From the NCBI GenBank assembly GCA_040222185.1, contig JAVKDP010000011.1, positions 1 through 61,766 of the forward strand: a DNA stretch of 61,766 bases. The letters are read 5' to 3'. A model generated the notes under the pieces. That model was not told the origin of the DNA. It did no database searches and was given only the letters and a program-made list of their open reading frames with translations. This DNA comes from JAVKDP01 sp040222185. Its GTDB lineage: Bacteria; Bacteroidota; Rhodothermia; Balneolales; Balneolaceae. The translations under genes and the position numbers were made by a program. Below, one piece after another: positions 51,949 to 60,480 of the stretch. The number at the start of each line of letters is the position of its first letter. Position 1 is the stretch's first letter.

Positions 51949-53667
51949 TTATTTTTCGATTAAATTTTTCTTGTCAGAAGTGAGCTTTTGCTCTTGTCCT
52001 GTCCAACGTTGAACAATTGGCCATCTTCTTCCCAATCCAAAGGCTTTTGCCGAAAGCTTTAAACCGGGAGCCGCCTGATAACGTTTATGCTCATTCAGAT
52101 CTACAAGACGAAGTATTCTGTCAATAGTTTCTACTTCAAAGCCTTTGCCTATTATTTCTTCTCTTGATAGTTGATCTTCAAGGTAGTATTTCAAAATGGC
52201 ATCTAAAGTTCCGTAATCTGGTAAAGAATCAGAATCTTTTTGATCAGGCCTCAATTCTGCACTTGGTTCTTTAGTAAGTATCGCATCAGGAATCACTTCC
52301 TTCTGATAGTATTCCTCATTTAACCAACGGCACATCTCGTATACTTCTGTCTTATAGAGATCAGATATAACTCCTAAACCACCGGCCATATCACCATAAA
52401 GTGTGCAATAACCAACTGCAGTCTCTGATTTATTTCCTGTATTCAGAAGCATATGACCAAATTTGTTAGAAATTGCCATTAATAAATCACCACGCGAACG
52501 ACTTTGCAGGTTCTCCTCAGCAACATCAAATTCTGTACCATCAAATAATGGCTCAAGCTGTGAACGATATGAATCAAAGATAGGCTTAATTGCGATCTCC
52601 TTAAGTTCTACACCCAGGTTATGTGCCAGCTTTGCTGAATCACTCACACTTCCTTCGCTTGAAAACTCAGACGGCATAGTTACTGCCAGCACGTTCTTTG
52701 CTCCCAATGCTTCTGAAGCAATTGCACAAACTAGAGCAGAATCAATTCCTCCACTTAACCCAAGAAGAACTTTATTGCCTAGTTTTGATTTTCTTAGGTA
52801 ATCCCTGAGTCCAAGCACCAGGGCATTAAACATCGTTTCAGTGGTATTAGGGATTGTTCTTTCACAATCTGCAAACTTTCCTGCATCCAGAGTTTGAGAA
52901 TCAGAATCGTATTTCACATCAACAAAAGTAGATTCAAATCTTCGATCCCTGGTAACTATAAACCCTGAAGCATCCAGAGCAAGAGAATCTCCGTCAAAAA
53001 TCAGTTCTGTGTTTGCTCCTACCTGATTCACATAAAATAAAGGAAGGTTTAATTCACGGGCATGCTTTTGCAGCATTCCAACACGTGTTATTGGCTTCCG
53101 TTTTGTAAATGGAGAAGCCGAGATATTAATAATCGCCCTTGCTCCTTTTTTAGCAAGTATTTCAGCCGGGTTGGTAGCATAAGTGTGGTACTGGATTTCA
53201 TTATCATTAAACCAAATGTCCTCGCATACTGTTACTCCGAAAGGAGTCCCATGAATTAATATCGGTTCGAATTCAGTACCTGGTTCAAAATATCTCAAAT
53301 CATCAAATACATCGTAAGTAGGCAATAATGCTTTATGTACCCGGCTAATCTCAGAACCATACTGTGCAATAATCGCTGAATTAAAACAGCTTCTGCCAAC
53401 ACCGGTCATATTCTTTGTAATAGAACCAAATATTACCACCACTTCTTTAGTGGCAGCTATAATCTCCTGATTCACCTGGTAACACATTTCGCGAAAAACT
53501 TTTCTCTCCATTAAATCTAATGGAGGGTACCCGCATACTACTAGCTCAGGCAGCAAAAGAAGGTCTACTTTGTCTTTTTCGGCCTTCTCAATTGCACTTA
53601 GAACCAGTTCTTTGTTTCCGGAAAGATCCCCAATTATCGGGTTTATTTGTTCGAGGCGTATGTTCAC
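51949..53667 (-). CDS. nadE: Glutamine-dependent NAD+ synthetase
   Basis: NadE amidates nicotinic acid adenine dinucleotide, the last step of NAD synthesis. The 572-residue protein is the two-domain type. The N-terminal nitrilase-fold glutaminase has the Glu41-Lys112-Cys148 triad, and the C-terminal synthetase has the ATP P-loop LSGGIDS at about 304-310. The glutaminase domain lets it use glutamine instead of free ammonia. The gene stands alone, bounded by the terminator at 53706-53740 upstream and a 119-bp gap downstream. Confidence 0.96.
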   Translation of the reverse strand: MNIRLEQINPIIGDLSGNKELVLSAIEKAEKDKVDLLLLPELVVCGYPPLDLMERKVFREMCYQVNQEIIAATKEVVVIFGSITKNMTGVGRSCFNSAIIAQYGSEISRVHKALLPTYDVFDDLRYFEPGTEFEPILIHGTPFGVTVCEDIWFNDNEIQYHTYATNPAEILAKKGARAIINISASPFTKRKPITRVGMLQKHARELNLPLFYVNQVGANTELIFDGDSLALDASGFIVTRDRRFESTFVDVKYDSDSQTLDAGKFADCERTIPNTTETMFNALVLGLRDYLRKSKLGNKVLLGLSGGIDSALVCAIASEALGAKNVLAVTMPSEFSSEGSVSDSAKLAHNLGVELKEIAIKPIFDSYRSQLEPLFDGTEFDVAEENLQSRSRGDLLMAISNKFGHMLLNTGNKSETAVGYCTLYGDMAGGLGVISDLYKTEVYEMCRWLNEEYYQKEVIPDAILTKEPSAELRPDQKDSDSLPDYGTLDAILKYYLEDQLSREEIIGKGFEVETIDRILRLVDLNEHKRYQAAPGLKLSAKAFGLGRRWPIVQRWTGQEQKLTSDKKNLIEK

Positions 53668-53705
53668 GTATCAGAAATTGATTGAACTGAAAGATAAGGG
53701 AATTT

Positions 53706-53740
53706 AAAAAAGGGATTGGAACAAACTTCAATCCCTTTTT
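53706..53740 (-). terminator. Intrinsic terminator behind the secreted nuclease-like gene
   Basis: A 12-bp stem (53706-53718 with 53729-53740, AAAAGGGATTG type) with a 10-nt loop is flanked by A and T runs on both sides. It follows the stop of the 853-residue gene on the minus strand. It could work in either direction, but only minus-strand transcription arrives here. Confidence 0.85.
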
Positions 53741-53759
53741 ATTTCTAATAAAAGTACTC

Positions 53760-56321
53760 TTACTTAACTAAGACCATCTTTTTACTGAGTTGCTTACCTG
53801 CAGCATTTAATCTGTAAATGTATACACCGCTGGAAAGCTGGCTGGCATCAAAAGTAACTTGCTGAGCGCCTGCTGCCTGACGGCCATTAACAAGTGTTGA
53901 TACTTTTCTACCCATCAAATCATACACTTCCAGGCTTACAAAAGAGTTCGCTGAAAGGGTATAGTTTATCACCGTACTAGGGTTGAATGGATTAGGGAAA
54001 TTCTGCTCAAGGCTTATAGTTTGAGGGATATTGTTATCGTCTTCTTCATTTGAGATTGGCTCTCCAATGAAAAACCTGGTCCAAACAGGGAAATGGTCTG
54101 AAGTAGTGCTTAGATAGCTACTTACGTAAGAAGTGTTTTCAACCCTCTCGGTTCCTGTAAAGTATTCATCCATTAACTCAGTAGTGAATGTAATATGATC
54201 TAAAAACGAACCGCTAGACTGAGAATTAAAGCCTTTGTCTTCCAGGGCTTTAGTAACAACAAAATAATCCTCATCCTCTACAAAGTTTCTATATGGAGAA
54301 TCGTCAGAACCAGTTATAGAGGTTTCCATCTCATCATTATAATCTCCAATAAGAACTACATTGTCTGAAGCTCTAAATCCATCCAGGTATGCTTTCATCT
54401 CATTTGAAGCATTAAGGCGTTGAGAATATGAAGCTGCATCACCAAAAGCTTTAGAGTGAATATTGTACATGTATATTTCCTGGGTTCCTTCGCCAATCTC
54501 TGTAGAGAAATGGAATAGCAAAGGGAAACGACCATTGGCCCAGTTCTCTGTACTCATACCTGATGTTATTAACCCGGAGTCTAATGAATCCACAGTAGCT
54601 CTTTTAAACAGGTATGCTGTTCTTTGGGTTTGAGAAAAAGAAGCCCTGAACCCACCGTACTCATCTAAATCACTAAGAAGTTGCTCAAACTGTGATTCAC
54701 TTGAGATTTCCTGTAGTGCATAAATATCAGCATCGATTGTTGTGATAACCGTCTTTACATTTTCTAGCTGTAGTGCTAAATCATCAGGACCCCCTCCACC
54801 GGATCCAAACCATTCTATGTTCCAGGTAACGATATCGAAGGTTTCATCCATTGGAATGTCTTCTCCTGGAATTACAGTTTGTTCTGCATCGATATCATCC
54901 AGATCCCTTGGAAGCAATTGATATGTTCCACTGAAAATGCCTACCACACCAACAATCACTGTTGTGCCTTCAGGAGCATCAGAACCAGCTATATCTGAAA
55001 AAGCACTGATTCTCATCTGCCCACTGCCTGATTCGTCGTTAATAGTATAGTTAGTATTCCCCTGTAGTATTCCGGGATTATCAATTGAAACCTCAATAGA
55101 TACTAATTGTCCTTCGTAATCACCTGAATTCATTTCCGAAAGTGTAATCGACGCTGGTTCAATCTCAGTTGTAGACTCAAAGAATTCATAATCCACATCA
55201 GTACCAACAATTTGTACTAAATCACTGAACTCACCAAGTTCACCACTAATAACTATTGAATCTCCACGGCTTACATCAAGTAAGAAAGCATCTCCTTCAC
55301 CTCTCATATCACTATTAAACCAGGCAATACCCGCCGAAGCATCCTGGAAATACATTGGGCCACGAAACTCTTCGGCTACGGTTACCACTCCTGTAATACT
55401 AACCCTTGTACCAAGGGGTAATTCCCTCGCTTCCGCTATAGTAATGATATCTCCATCCTCAAAACCTTCTCCCTGTAGATCTACTGAAAACGTTGGAGTA
55501 TCCAGATCATCAGATGTAAAACTAAGCGATCCCTGGGCAGCTCCTGCCGCTATAGGGTCAAATGTGAGCGTAAGCTCTGTTGATTCATTGAATTCCAATG
55601 TTGAATCAGCTAGATCTGTAATACTAAATCCAAATCCAGAAATCGAAACCTGGGAAATATTCAGTGTAGTATCACCTACATTCTTTACTTCTATAATCTT
55701 GTTACTTGGGTTTCCTACCAATGTTTTCGGAAATGAAATAGCTCCATCATTACTTACTGCTTCATCATCTGCAGTTACTGAAATTGTTGCCCCATCCTGT
55801 GCAACCACAAAATCAGTTATTCGAATATCATCAATATTTAAACGATCGGTTCCAGCCTGTTGAACAAACTTAAAGCGGATATTACCATCTACAGCTACTG
55901 GTATGGTAACTTGTGATAGTGTACCTGTAGCTTCTAAAACATCACCAATATTCGTCCAGCTTGAACCTCCATTTGTTGAATACTGAACCTGGAGCGTATT
56001 TCCGGAGCTGCTGCCATAATTAGCAAAAAAGAAAGAGATCTCGTCTGCACCATTAGCTTTATCGAATTGCATATAAATGTTTCCGGTTTTACCATCACGG
56101 CGATCCATTCGAACGCCCTGGTTACCGTTGTATTTATCATTCGCCAAACTTCCTAATAATGCATCATCAAGAAACCATGCACCGGTTGCAAGCGTTACAG
56201 AAGCCCCTCCATAAAAAGTTTTTTCACCGTCTTCAAAGTCTTCAAAAAACTGGGCCTGAGATGAGATTGAGAAAATTCCGCTTAAAAATAGGCATAGAAT
56301 GCTGTACCGTAATAACTTCAT
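53760..56321 (-). CDS. Secreted multidomain endonuclease/exonuclease/phosphatase protein, T9SS-type C-terminus
   Basis: The 853-residue protein has a signal peptide (about 1-24, ending SQAQ). Domains in order are a jelly-roll-like region (25-172), an Ig/ASPM-like domain (185-287), an OB-like region (290-475), and an EEP-fold domain (about 494-765). The EEP domain has TWNIEWFG, an ALQEISS glutamate, IGDYNDE and the closing TTSDHFPVW with Asp-His. A T9SS-type domain (NFPNPFNPST to KKMVLVK) ends it. The catalytic residues look intact, so an extracellular DNase or phosphodiesterase is likely. Substrate choice cannot be read off. Confidence 0.88.
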   Translation of the reverse strand: MKLLRYSILCLFLSGIFSISSQAQFFEDFEDGEKTFYGGASVTLATGAWFLDDALLGSLANDKYNGNQGVRMDRRDGKTGNIYMQFDKANGADEISFFFANYGSSSGNTLQVQYSTNGGSSWTNIGDVLEATGTLSQVTIPVAVDGNIRFKFVQQAGTDRLNIDDIRITDFVVAQDGATISVTADDEAVSNDGAISFPKTLVGNPSNKIIEVKNVGDTTLNISQVSISGFGFSITDLADSTLEFNESTELTLTFDPIAAGAAQGSLSFTSDDLDTPTFSVDLQGEGFEDGDIITIAEARELPLGTRVSITGVVTVAEEFRGPMYFQDASAGIAWFNSDMRGEGDAFLLDVSRGDSIVISGELGEFSDLVQIVGTDVDYEFFESTTEIEPASITLSEMNSGDYEGQLVSIEVSIDNPGILQGNTNYTINDESGSGQMRISAFSDIAGSDAPEGTTVIVGVVGIFSGTYQLLPRDLDDIDAEQTVIPGEDIPMDETFDIVTWNIEWFGSGGGGPDDLALQLENVKTVITTIDADIYALQEISSESQFEQLLSDLDEYGGFRASFSQTQRTAYLFKRATVDSLDSGLITSGMSTENWANGRFPLLFHFSTEIGEGTQEIYMYNIHSKAFGDAASYSQRLNASNEMKAYLDGFRASDNVVLIGDYNDEMETSITGSDDSPYRNFVEDEDYFVVTKALEDKGFNSQSSGSFLDHITFTTELMDEYFTGTERVENTSYVSSYLSTTSDHFPVWTRFFIGEPISNEEDDNNIPQTISLEQNFPNPFNPSTVINYTLSANSFVSLEVYDLMGRKVSTLVNGRQAAGAQQVTFDASQLSSGVYIYRLNAAGKQLSKKMVLVK

Positions 56322-56415
56322 AGAATGGTAGTCTAAGATTTTAATAAAGACTTAAGATAACCAGATAGTGTTAACACAACATAACCTGAAAACTATTATT
56401 GTAAGATATTTAATT

Positions 56416-56544
56416 TCAATCTCTTAACATCCAGTTCATAGCAAAAAAGCGAAGTGTTTTATCACCAGTATTGATTATTCCGTGCAAGCCCCATGGCTTA
56501 AGGTACAACATATCACCTGTTTTAAAAGAATAGTTTTCATTGGT
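56416..56544 (-). pseudogene. Cupin protein remnant (C-terminal 42 codons)
   Basis: The frame ends with TGA at 56416-56418 and encodes 42 residues including YSFKTGDMLYLKPWG, LHGIINTGDKTLRF and FAMNWMLRD, a typical second half of a cupin barrel. Directly upstream in the same frame is a TAA at 56545-56547. The only in-frame ATG lies well inside the domain, so the N-terminal half is missing. It is a decayed or 5'-deleted gene. Confidence 0.65.
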
Positions 56545-56589
56545 TTAACTTGATGATTTAGACTAAAAAAAATATTTAATAAAATGTAC

Positions 56590-56620
56590 TTGACTCTCCC
56601 CTTACGTAATAGCCTAACTT
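56590..56620 (+). promoter_or_regulatory. MerR-type promoter with 19-bp spacer
   Basis: A -35 TTGACT (56590-56595) and a -10-like TAACTT (56615-56620) are separated by exactly 19 bp. The spacer contains the palindrome TTACGTAA (56602-56609) and the CTC-CCC-TTACGT pattern typical of TipA/Mta-like sites. MerR regulators activate such overlong promoters by twisting the DNA, so the downstream merR gene is probably autoregulated. Confidence 0.6.
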
Positions 56621-56639
56621 AGCAAAAAAATAAATCTTC

Positions 56640-57395
56640 ATGGAAAAGTATTCAGTAAGCTTAGTAGCAAAAATTGCAGGTATATCCATTCGGACTTTAC
56701 ATCATTATGATAAGATTGGATTGCTTAAACCAGCAAAAAGAGCTGAATCAAGATACCGCTATTATACAAAGGCTGAACTATATCGGCTTCAGCAGATACT
56801 TTTCTTCAAAGAACTGGACTTTCCTTTAAAGAAAATTCAACGAATCCTGGATGATCCGGAATTCGATTTAATTGAGGCTTTATCTTTTCAGAGGATAGAG
56901 CTTAAAAAGCGAAAGAGCAGGCTTGACGATTTATTGAAAACAATAAACAAAACAGTAAAACAATTAAGTGAGGAAAACGAAATGGTTACCGAGAGTGAAC
57001 TATATGAAGGATTTTCTAAGGAAGAAATCGACGCCTGGAAGAAAGAGGTAGATGAAAAGTACGACAAAGATGTTGTAGCCGAGTCAAATGAGAACATCAA
57101 AAAAATGACTAAAGGCGATTTTGCAGCAGTTAAGGAAGAACAGGAAGCAGTAGCTAAGGAACTAGCTGAGCTCATGCATTTACCTGTTGAGAGTGCAAAA
57201 GTTCAAGCTATCATAATGAGGCATCACGCTACAAATGAGAAATTCTATAAAACCTCAGCTGAGGTTTATAGAGGTTTAGCTGATATGTATATAAATGACT
57301 CCAGATTCACTGAGTTTTATGATAAACATAAAGTTGGCTTATCCAAGTTTCTGCGAGATGCCATGCATTACTTTGCTGATACTCGTTTAGAATAA
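56640..57395 (+). CDS. MerR family regulator with TipAS ligand-binding domain
   Basis: The 251-residue protein has a MerR winged helix (1-70, VAKIAGISIRTLHHYDKIGLL), a long dimerisation helix (75-115) and a TipAS-type effector domain (about 135-250) with WKKEVDEKY, HHATNEKFYKTSAEVYRGLADMYINDSRF-like helices and a terminal MHYFADTRL. TipA/SkgA regulators sense drugs or stress. In TipAS proteins a cysteine can bind thiopeptides, but none is seen here. The promoter in front has the 19-bp MerR spacer, so autoregulation is likely. Confidence 0.9.
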   Translation: MEKYSVSLVAKIAGISIRTLHHYDKIGLLKPAKRAESRYRYYTKAELYRLQQILFFKELDFPLKKIQRILDDPEFDLIEALSFQRIELKKRKSRLDDLLKTINKTVKQLSEENEMVTESELYEGFSKEEIDAWKKEVDEKYDKDVVAESNENIKKMTKGDFAAVKEEQEAVAKELAELMHLPVESAKVQAIIMRHHATNEKFYKTSAEVYRGLADMYINDSRFTEFYDKHKVGLSKFLRDAMHYFADTRLE

Positions 57396-57401
57396 ATTCA
57401 T

Positions 57402-57463
57402 GCATAAATGGAGTTCCTTTTTGCTTGCTATGCTAAGCTCAAAAAACTAAACTCCATTTATGC
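57402..57463. repeat. Imperfect 62-nt palindrome enclosing the lipoprotein start codon
   Basis: GCATAAATGGAGTT (57402-57415) is perfectly mirrored by 57450-57463. Inside it, TTTTT (57418-57422) can pair with AAAAA (57441-57445), and GCTT (57423-57426) with AAGC (57435-57438). The outer 3' arm contains the ATG of the next gene (57460-57462). The hairpin fills the whole gap between merR and the lipoprotein gene and would sequester its start region. No T run follows. Confidence 0.6.
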
Positions 57464-57894
57464 GAATTTTAGCTTTTCTATCCATTTTCATATTGATCAA
57501 CTGCTCCGAACCAAAAACTCCAACGGTACCGGGTAGCCCCCCTTCTATTCTATTGGGCAATTTTGAAGACGATTATGGGATCACTTATACCATTAGTGAT
57601 TCTCTTTTTACTATGGAAGAGCACACCATCGTTCATATCTCAGAATGGAACCTGGAAGAACGATATTTCATAGGCCAAAACGATTCTCTGAATCAATACG
57701 ATCCATTACTTTATACCAGAATCGATTGGATGACTTTTGAAGGTATGGAGCCGTTTATGTGGGGATTTTGTATGACTGCTTATAACGCTTCCTCAGCTGA
57801 TTCAGCACGGACCATACAAGCTCCAGATCGGGAAAACCCTAAAACCGGGTGTAGTAACTTTCCGTTTTCAAGAATGAAAAGAACTACAAAATGA
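57460..57894 (+). CDS. Small lipoprotein, unknown function
   Basis: The 144-residue protein has a lipoprotein signal with lipobox ILINC (Cys at residue 15), followed by a Pro/Thr-rich linker (KTPTVPGSPPS) and a beta-rich domain with two further cysteines (GFCMTAYN, TGCSNFP) that may form a disulfide. I do not recognise the family. The start codon is inside the hairpin at 57402-57463. The last 4 nt overlap the methyltransferase start, so the two are co-translated. Confidence 0.65.
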   Translation: MRILAFLSIFILINCSEPKTPTVPGSPPSILLGNFEDDYGITYTISDSLFTMEEHTIVHISEWNLEERYFIGQNDSLNQYDPLLYTRIDWMTFEGMEPFMWGFCMTAYNASSADSARTIQAPDRENPKTGCSNFPFSRMKRTTK

Positions 57895-58628
57895 AGGATA
57901 ATTTCTCTAAACAGTCAGAGACCTACGCTAAATTTAGACCAACATATCCCTCAGGGTTTATTGACCAAATCACTTCCCTTGTCTCAGAAAAGAATATAGC
58001 ATGGGATTGCGGTACTGGTAACGGACAAGTAGCTAAAATCCTGTCTAAGCAATTCAAACAAGTAATCGCAACAGATATCAGTAGTAATCAGTTGTCTCAT
58101 GCTCCGAATATTCAAAACATAGAGTATCGTAAAGAACCAGCAGAATCAACTTCTATAGAAAATACTACCGTTGATCTTATCACAGTTGCTCAGGCTATTC
58201 ATTGGTTCAATTTTGATGCCTTCTTTGAAGAAGTGAATCGTGTACTTAGAGCAGATGGAGTTATTGCGATCTTTGGATATCCGCTTCTTGAAACCCGAAC
58301 AAAGATAGATACTATACTCTCCCATTTTTACTCCGGTACTTTAAAAGATTTTTGGGATTCGGAAAGAAGGTTTATCGAAGATGAATATTCAACCATTCCT
58401 TTTCCTTTCAAACAGATTGAATTCAATGAAACCTATATGAAGTACGATTGGACTTTTGATCAAATGATAGGTTATTTAAGAAGTTGGTCAGCAGTACAAC
58501 ATTATATAACTAAGTTTCAATCTGATCCTGTTGAACTGATCCAGGATGAGTTAATGTCTTGCTGGCCCGGTACTAAAACGATATCTGTTTCAATGAAAAT
58601 CATCAATAAAATTGGAAGAAAAAACTAA
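57891..58628 (+). CDS. Class I SAM-dependent methyltransferase
   Basis: The 245-residue protein has the Methyltransf_11 core: motif I AWDCGTGNGQVAKIL at about 37-51, the acidic strand-2 end VIATDIS, and motif IV region VDLITVAQAIHWFNFDAFF near residue 92. The N-terminus FSKQSETYAKFRPTYP and the HWF motif match the TMT1/trans-aconitate-like group of small-molecule methyltransferases. The true substrate is unknown. It overlaps the lipoprotein gene by 4 nt and is 11 nt from the next gene. Confidence 0.88.
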   Translation: MKDNFSKQSETYAKFRPTYPSGFIDQITSLVSEKNIAWDCGTGNGQVAKILSKQFKQVIATDISSNQLSHAPNIQNIEYRKEPAESTSIENTTVDLITVAQAIHWFNFDAFFEEVNRVLRADGVIAIFGYPLLETRTKIDTILSHFYSGTLKDFWDSERRFIEDEYSTIPFPFKQIEFNETYMKYDWTFDQMIGYLRSWSAVQHYITKFQSDPVELIQDELMSCWPGTKTISVSMKIINKIGRKN

Positions 58629-58639
58629 CCGCTATCAAT

Positions 58640-59521
58640 ATGAAAACCATTTCCCAATTTTTACTAGCACTATTCTTACTAAGTAATGTACAAGCTCAAC
58701 CTGAGACTGAAGTTTATCTCAGTTTTATTGGGCATGGCCTTGAAGACCTGGTGAATATTTCCTCAAATCCAGGTTACGATAATCAACCTTCCTTTTTACC
58801 GGACGGATCAGGAGTTTTATTTTCGTCTACCCGAAATGGACAAACAGATGTAGTACTCTATGATATCAAGACTAAAACCAAAACCTGGTTAACAAATTCC
58901 GAGGGAAGTGAATACTCTCCTATTGTTATGCCAAATGGAACTCATTTTTCTACCATCATCTTAAAGCCCGATGGAGAACAACTTCTTTGGAAATACCCAT
59001 TAGAAGGCGGGGAACCGGAAGTAGTGGTCCCTGATGAAGTTATCGGGTATCATGTATGGTATGATGAAAATACATTGTTTTCGTTTGTGCTGGGCGATTC
59101 TGTAAACCCTTCTACCCTCGTACAGTTTAATTTAGAAAACGGGGATCGGGAAATCATTGCCTCAAATATTGGACGCTCACTCCATAAAATTCCCGGAACT
59201 AATGAAATCAGCTTTGTAGACAAGACTACTCCAAACGAATGGGTTATTAAAGGGTATAATCCAGAGAGTAAATCGTTCCGAACCATCACCAAGACATACG
59301 GTGGCGGTGAAGATTATGTCTGGAAGAATAAATCCAAAATATTAATGGGTGGCCCGGAATTCTTTATCTATGGAAACAACCAGAGCCCCGGGCATAAGGA
59401 CAGACCTTATAACTGGAAGATTAACTTCACTATCAATAAGCTATTTGGGAAATACGATACTATAAGCCGTTTAGCGATATCTAATGATGAACGATGGATT
59501 GCCATTGTAGTCAGTAATTAA
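58640..59521 (+). CDS. Exported TolB/WD40-like beta-propeller protein
   Basis: The 293-residue protein has a signal peptide (about 1-19, ending VQAQ). It then repeats PD40 motifs (YDNQPSFLPDGSGVLFSSTRNGQTDVVLYD, YSPIVMPNGTHFSTIILKPDG, and a final RLAISNDERWIAIVVSN), giving a propeller of probably six blades. Such periplasmic propellers are scaffolds or peptidase partners, and no peptidase domain is attached. The last codons and stop lie inside the perfect inverted repeat at 59501-59542. It converges with folE2. Confidence 0.78.
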   Translation: MKTISQFLLALFLLSNVQAQPETEVYLSFIGHGLEDLVNISSNPGYDNQPSFLPDGSGVLFSSTRNGQTDVVLYDIKTKTKTWLTNSEGSEYSPIVMPNGTHFSTIILKPDGEQLLWKYPLEGGEPEVVVPDEVIGYHVWYDENTLFSFVLGDSVNPSTLVQFNLENGDREIIASNIGRSLHKIPGTNEISFVDKTTPNEWVIKGYNPESKSFRTITKTYGGGEDYVWKNKSKILMGGPEFFIYGNNQSPGHKDRPYNWKINFTINKLFGKYDTISRLAISNDERWIAIVVSN

Positions 59522-59542
59522 ATAATTACTGACTACAATGGC
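59501..59542. repeat. Perfect 20-bp inverted repeat with 2-nt loop
   Basis: GCCATTGTAGTCAGTAATTA at 59501-59520 is followed by AA and then by its exact reverse complement at 59523-59542. The left arm is the 3' end of the beta-propeller gene, covering six codons and most of the stop codon. The right arm fills the gap to the folE2 stop at 59549. It would form a very stable hairpin in both convergent transcripts. There is no T run beyond it. Confidence 0.75.
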
Positions 59543-59548
59543 TTAGAA

Positions 59549-60448
59549 TTATCTCAAGCCGTTTGGTAATCCCTTACAGATTCTGCTAACAGCATCGTGA
59601 CTGTGCAGGCTTTCCATATGATTACAACGAACAACGAAATCACGGATGCTATTATATGTATCCAACTCTTCGTAAAGTAATCGGGCTGCGTCTTCAACAA
59701 ATTTTTGATAGGTGCCATTTAATTCAGCAAACGCTTGTTCATCTTCACGCTTCACCATCACCTGCGTTTCCGTCTTCAAAGCATTTCTACATACCTGAAC
59801 CAGGTCTTCAACAAAAAACTCATCTCTCAGTGCAACAGTTACATCCGCTACACTGCGTTGGCTATGAGGAATTGCAGCTACATTTCTTGTTTCTCTGGCA
59901 TGTTCTGCCAGTTCATATGAACACGGGCATGCACTGCTATATACAAAACTGAGGTGCATGTGTTTTTGAAAACGGTCGTAGTTATCTAATCGGCCTTCGA
60001 AAGAAACATCATAATATTGATACCCTTCCATATCCGAACGCAGACTTTCCATCAACATAGGATAGGAAAAAGACAGTCTTAGAAAAGCTTCCTGTGTTTC
60101 CAGGTCTTCTTTATAAGCTTTAAGTACTTCTTCTAATAAGTCCAGGGAGAACACCCTGTCTTTAAAATTGTAGAAAGTCCTCATTATCCGGCTCATATTG
60201 ATACCTTTTTTATTGGCATCAAGACTGACATAACCATCAACAGAGGTTTCGAGAGTTATTGGTTTTCCATCTCGCGTTTTAAATTGAAGTGGTAATTTGA
60301 AATTTGAAATACCGACTTGCTGGATTGGTACATTTGCTCCTTCGATGAGTGAGGAAGGTCCGTTTTGTAAATCCGGTAATGATTCTTTGTACTCTTCTGT
60401 AATAGTAAATGTAGGGTCGTAGAATTTATTAATATTGTTTGAGATCAT
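59549..60448 (-). CDS. folE2: GTP cyclohydrolase FolE2 (type IB)
   Basis: FolE2 converts GTP to 7,8-dihydroneopterin triphosphate, the entry step for folate, biopterin and queuosine. The 299-residue protein belongs to the metal-flexible GCYH-IB family, with IQQVGISNFKLPLQFK near residue 46, the active-site cysteine in SSACPCSYELAEHA near 172, IPHSQRSVADV near 193 and CNHMESLHSHDAV near the end. Adjacent queD uses its product, and the two lie 23 nt apart in one direction, pointing to the queuosine branch. Confidence 0.95.
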   Translation of the reverse strand: MISNNINKFYDPTFTITEEYKESLPDLQNGPSSLIEGANVPIQQVGISNFKLPLQFKTRDGKPITLETSVDGYVSLDANKKGINMSRIMRTFYNFKDRVFSLDLLEEVLKAYKEDLETQEAFLRLSFSYPMLMESLRSDMEGYQYYDVSFEGRLDNYDRFQKHMHLSFVYSSACPCSYELAEHARETRNVAAIPHSQRSVADVTVALRDEFFVEDLVQVCRNALKTETQVMVKREDEQAFAELNGTYQKFVEDAARLLYEELDTYNSIRDFVVRCNHMESLHSHDAVSRICKGLPNGLR

Positions 60449-60462
60449 GCTTTGGAGTATTC

Positions 60463-60480
60463 ATTAAATAATTATTTAAT
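60463..60480. repeat. 18-bp AT palindrome at the queD stop
   Basis: ATTAAATAATTATTTAAT at 60463-60480 is a perfect 18-bp palindrome overlapping the Ile-Lys-stop end of queD. Being pure A and T, it may be fortuitous. Confidence 0.35.

Larger units (their letters stand above)
56322..56639. other. 318-bp gap: gene remnant and MerR promoter
   Basis: This is the longest non-coding stretch of the window. It contains a 10-bp palindrome GTGTTAACAC at 56368-56377 ahead of the secreted nuclease-like gene, a truncated cupin reading frame on the minus strand (56416-56544), and a MerR-type promoter (56590-56620). I see nothing else in it. Confidence 0.6.

Noticed and set aside
53706..53740. Possible small RNA hairpin upstream of nadE
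   Set aside because: It is better explained as the intrinsic terminator of the upstream minus-strand gene.
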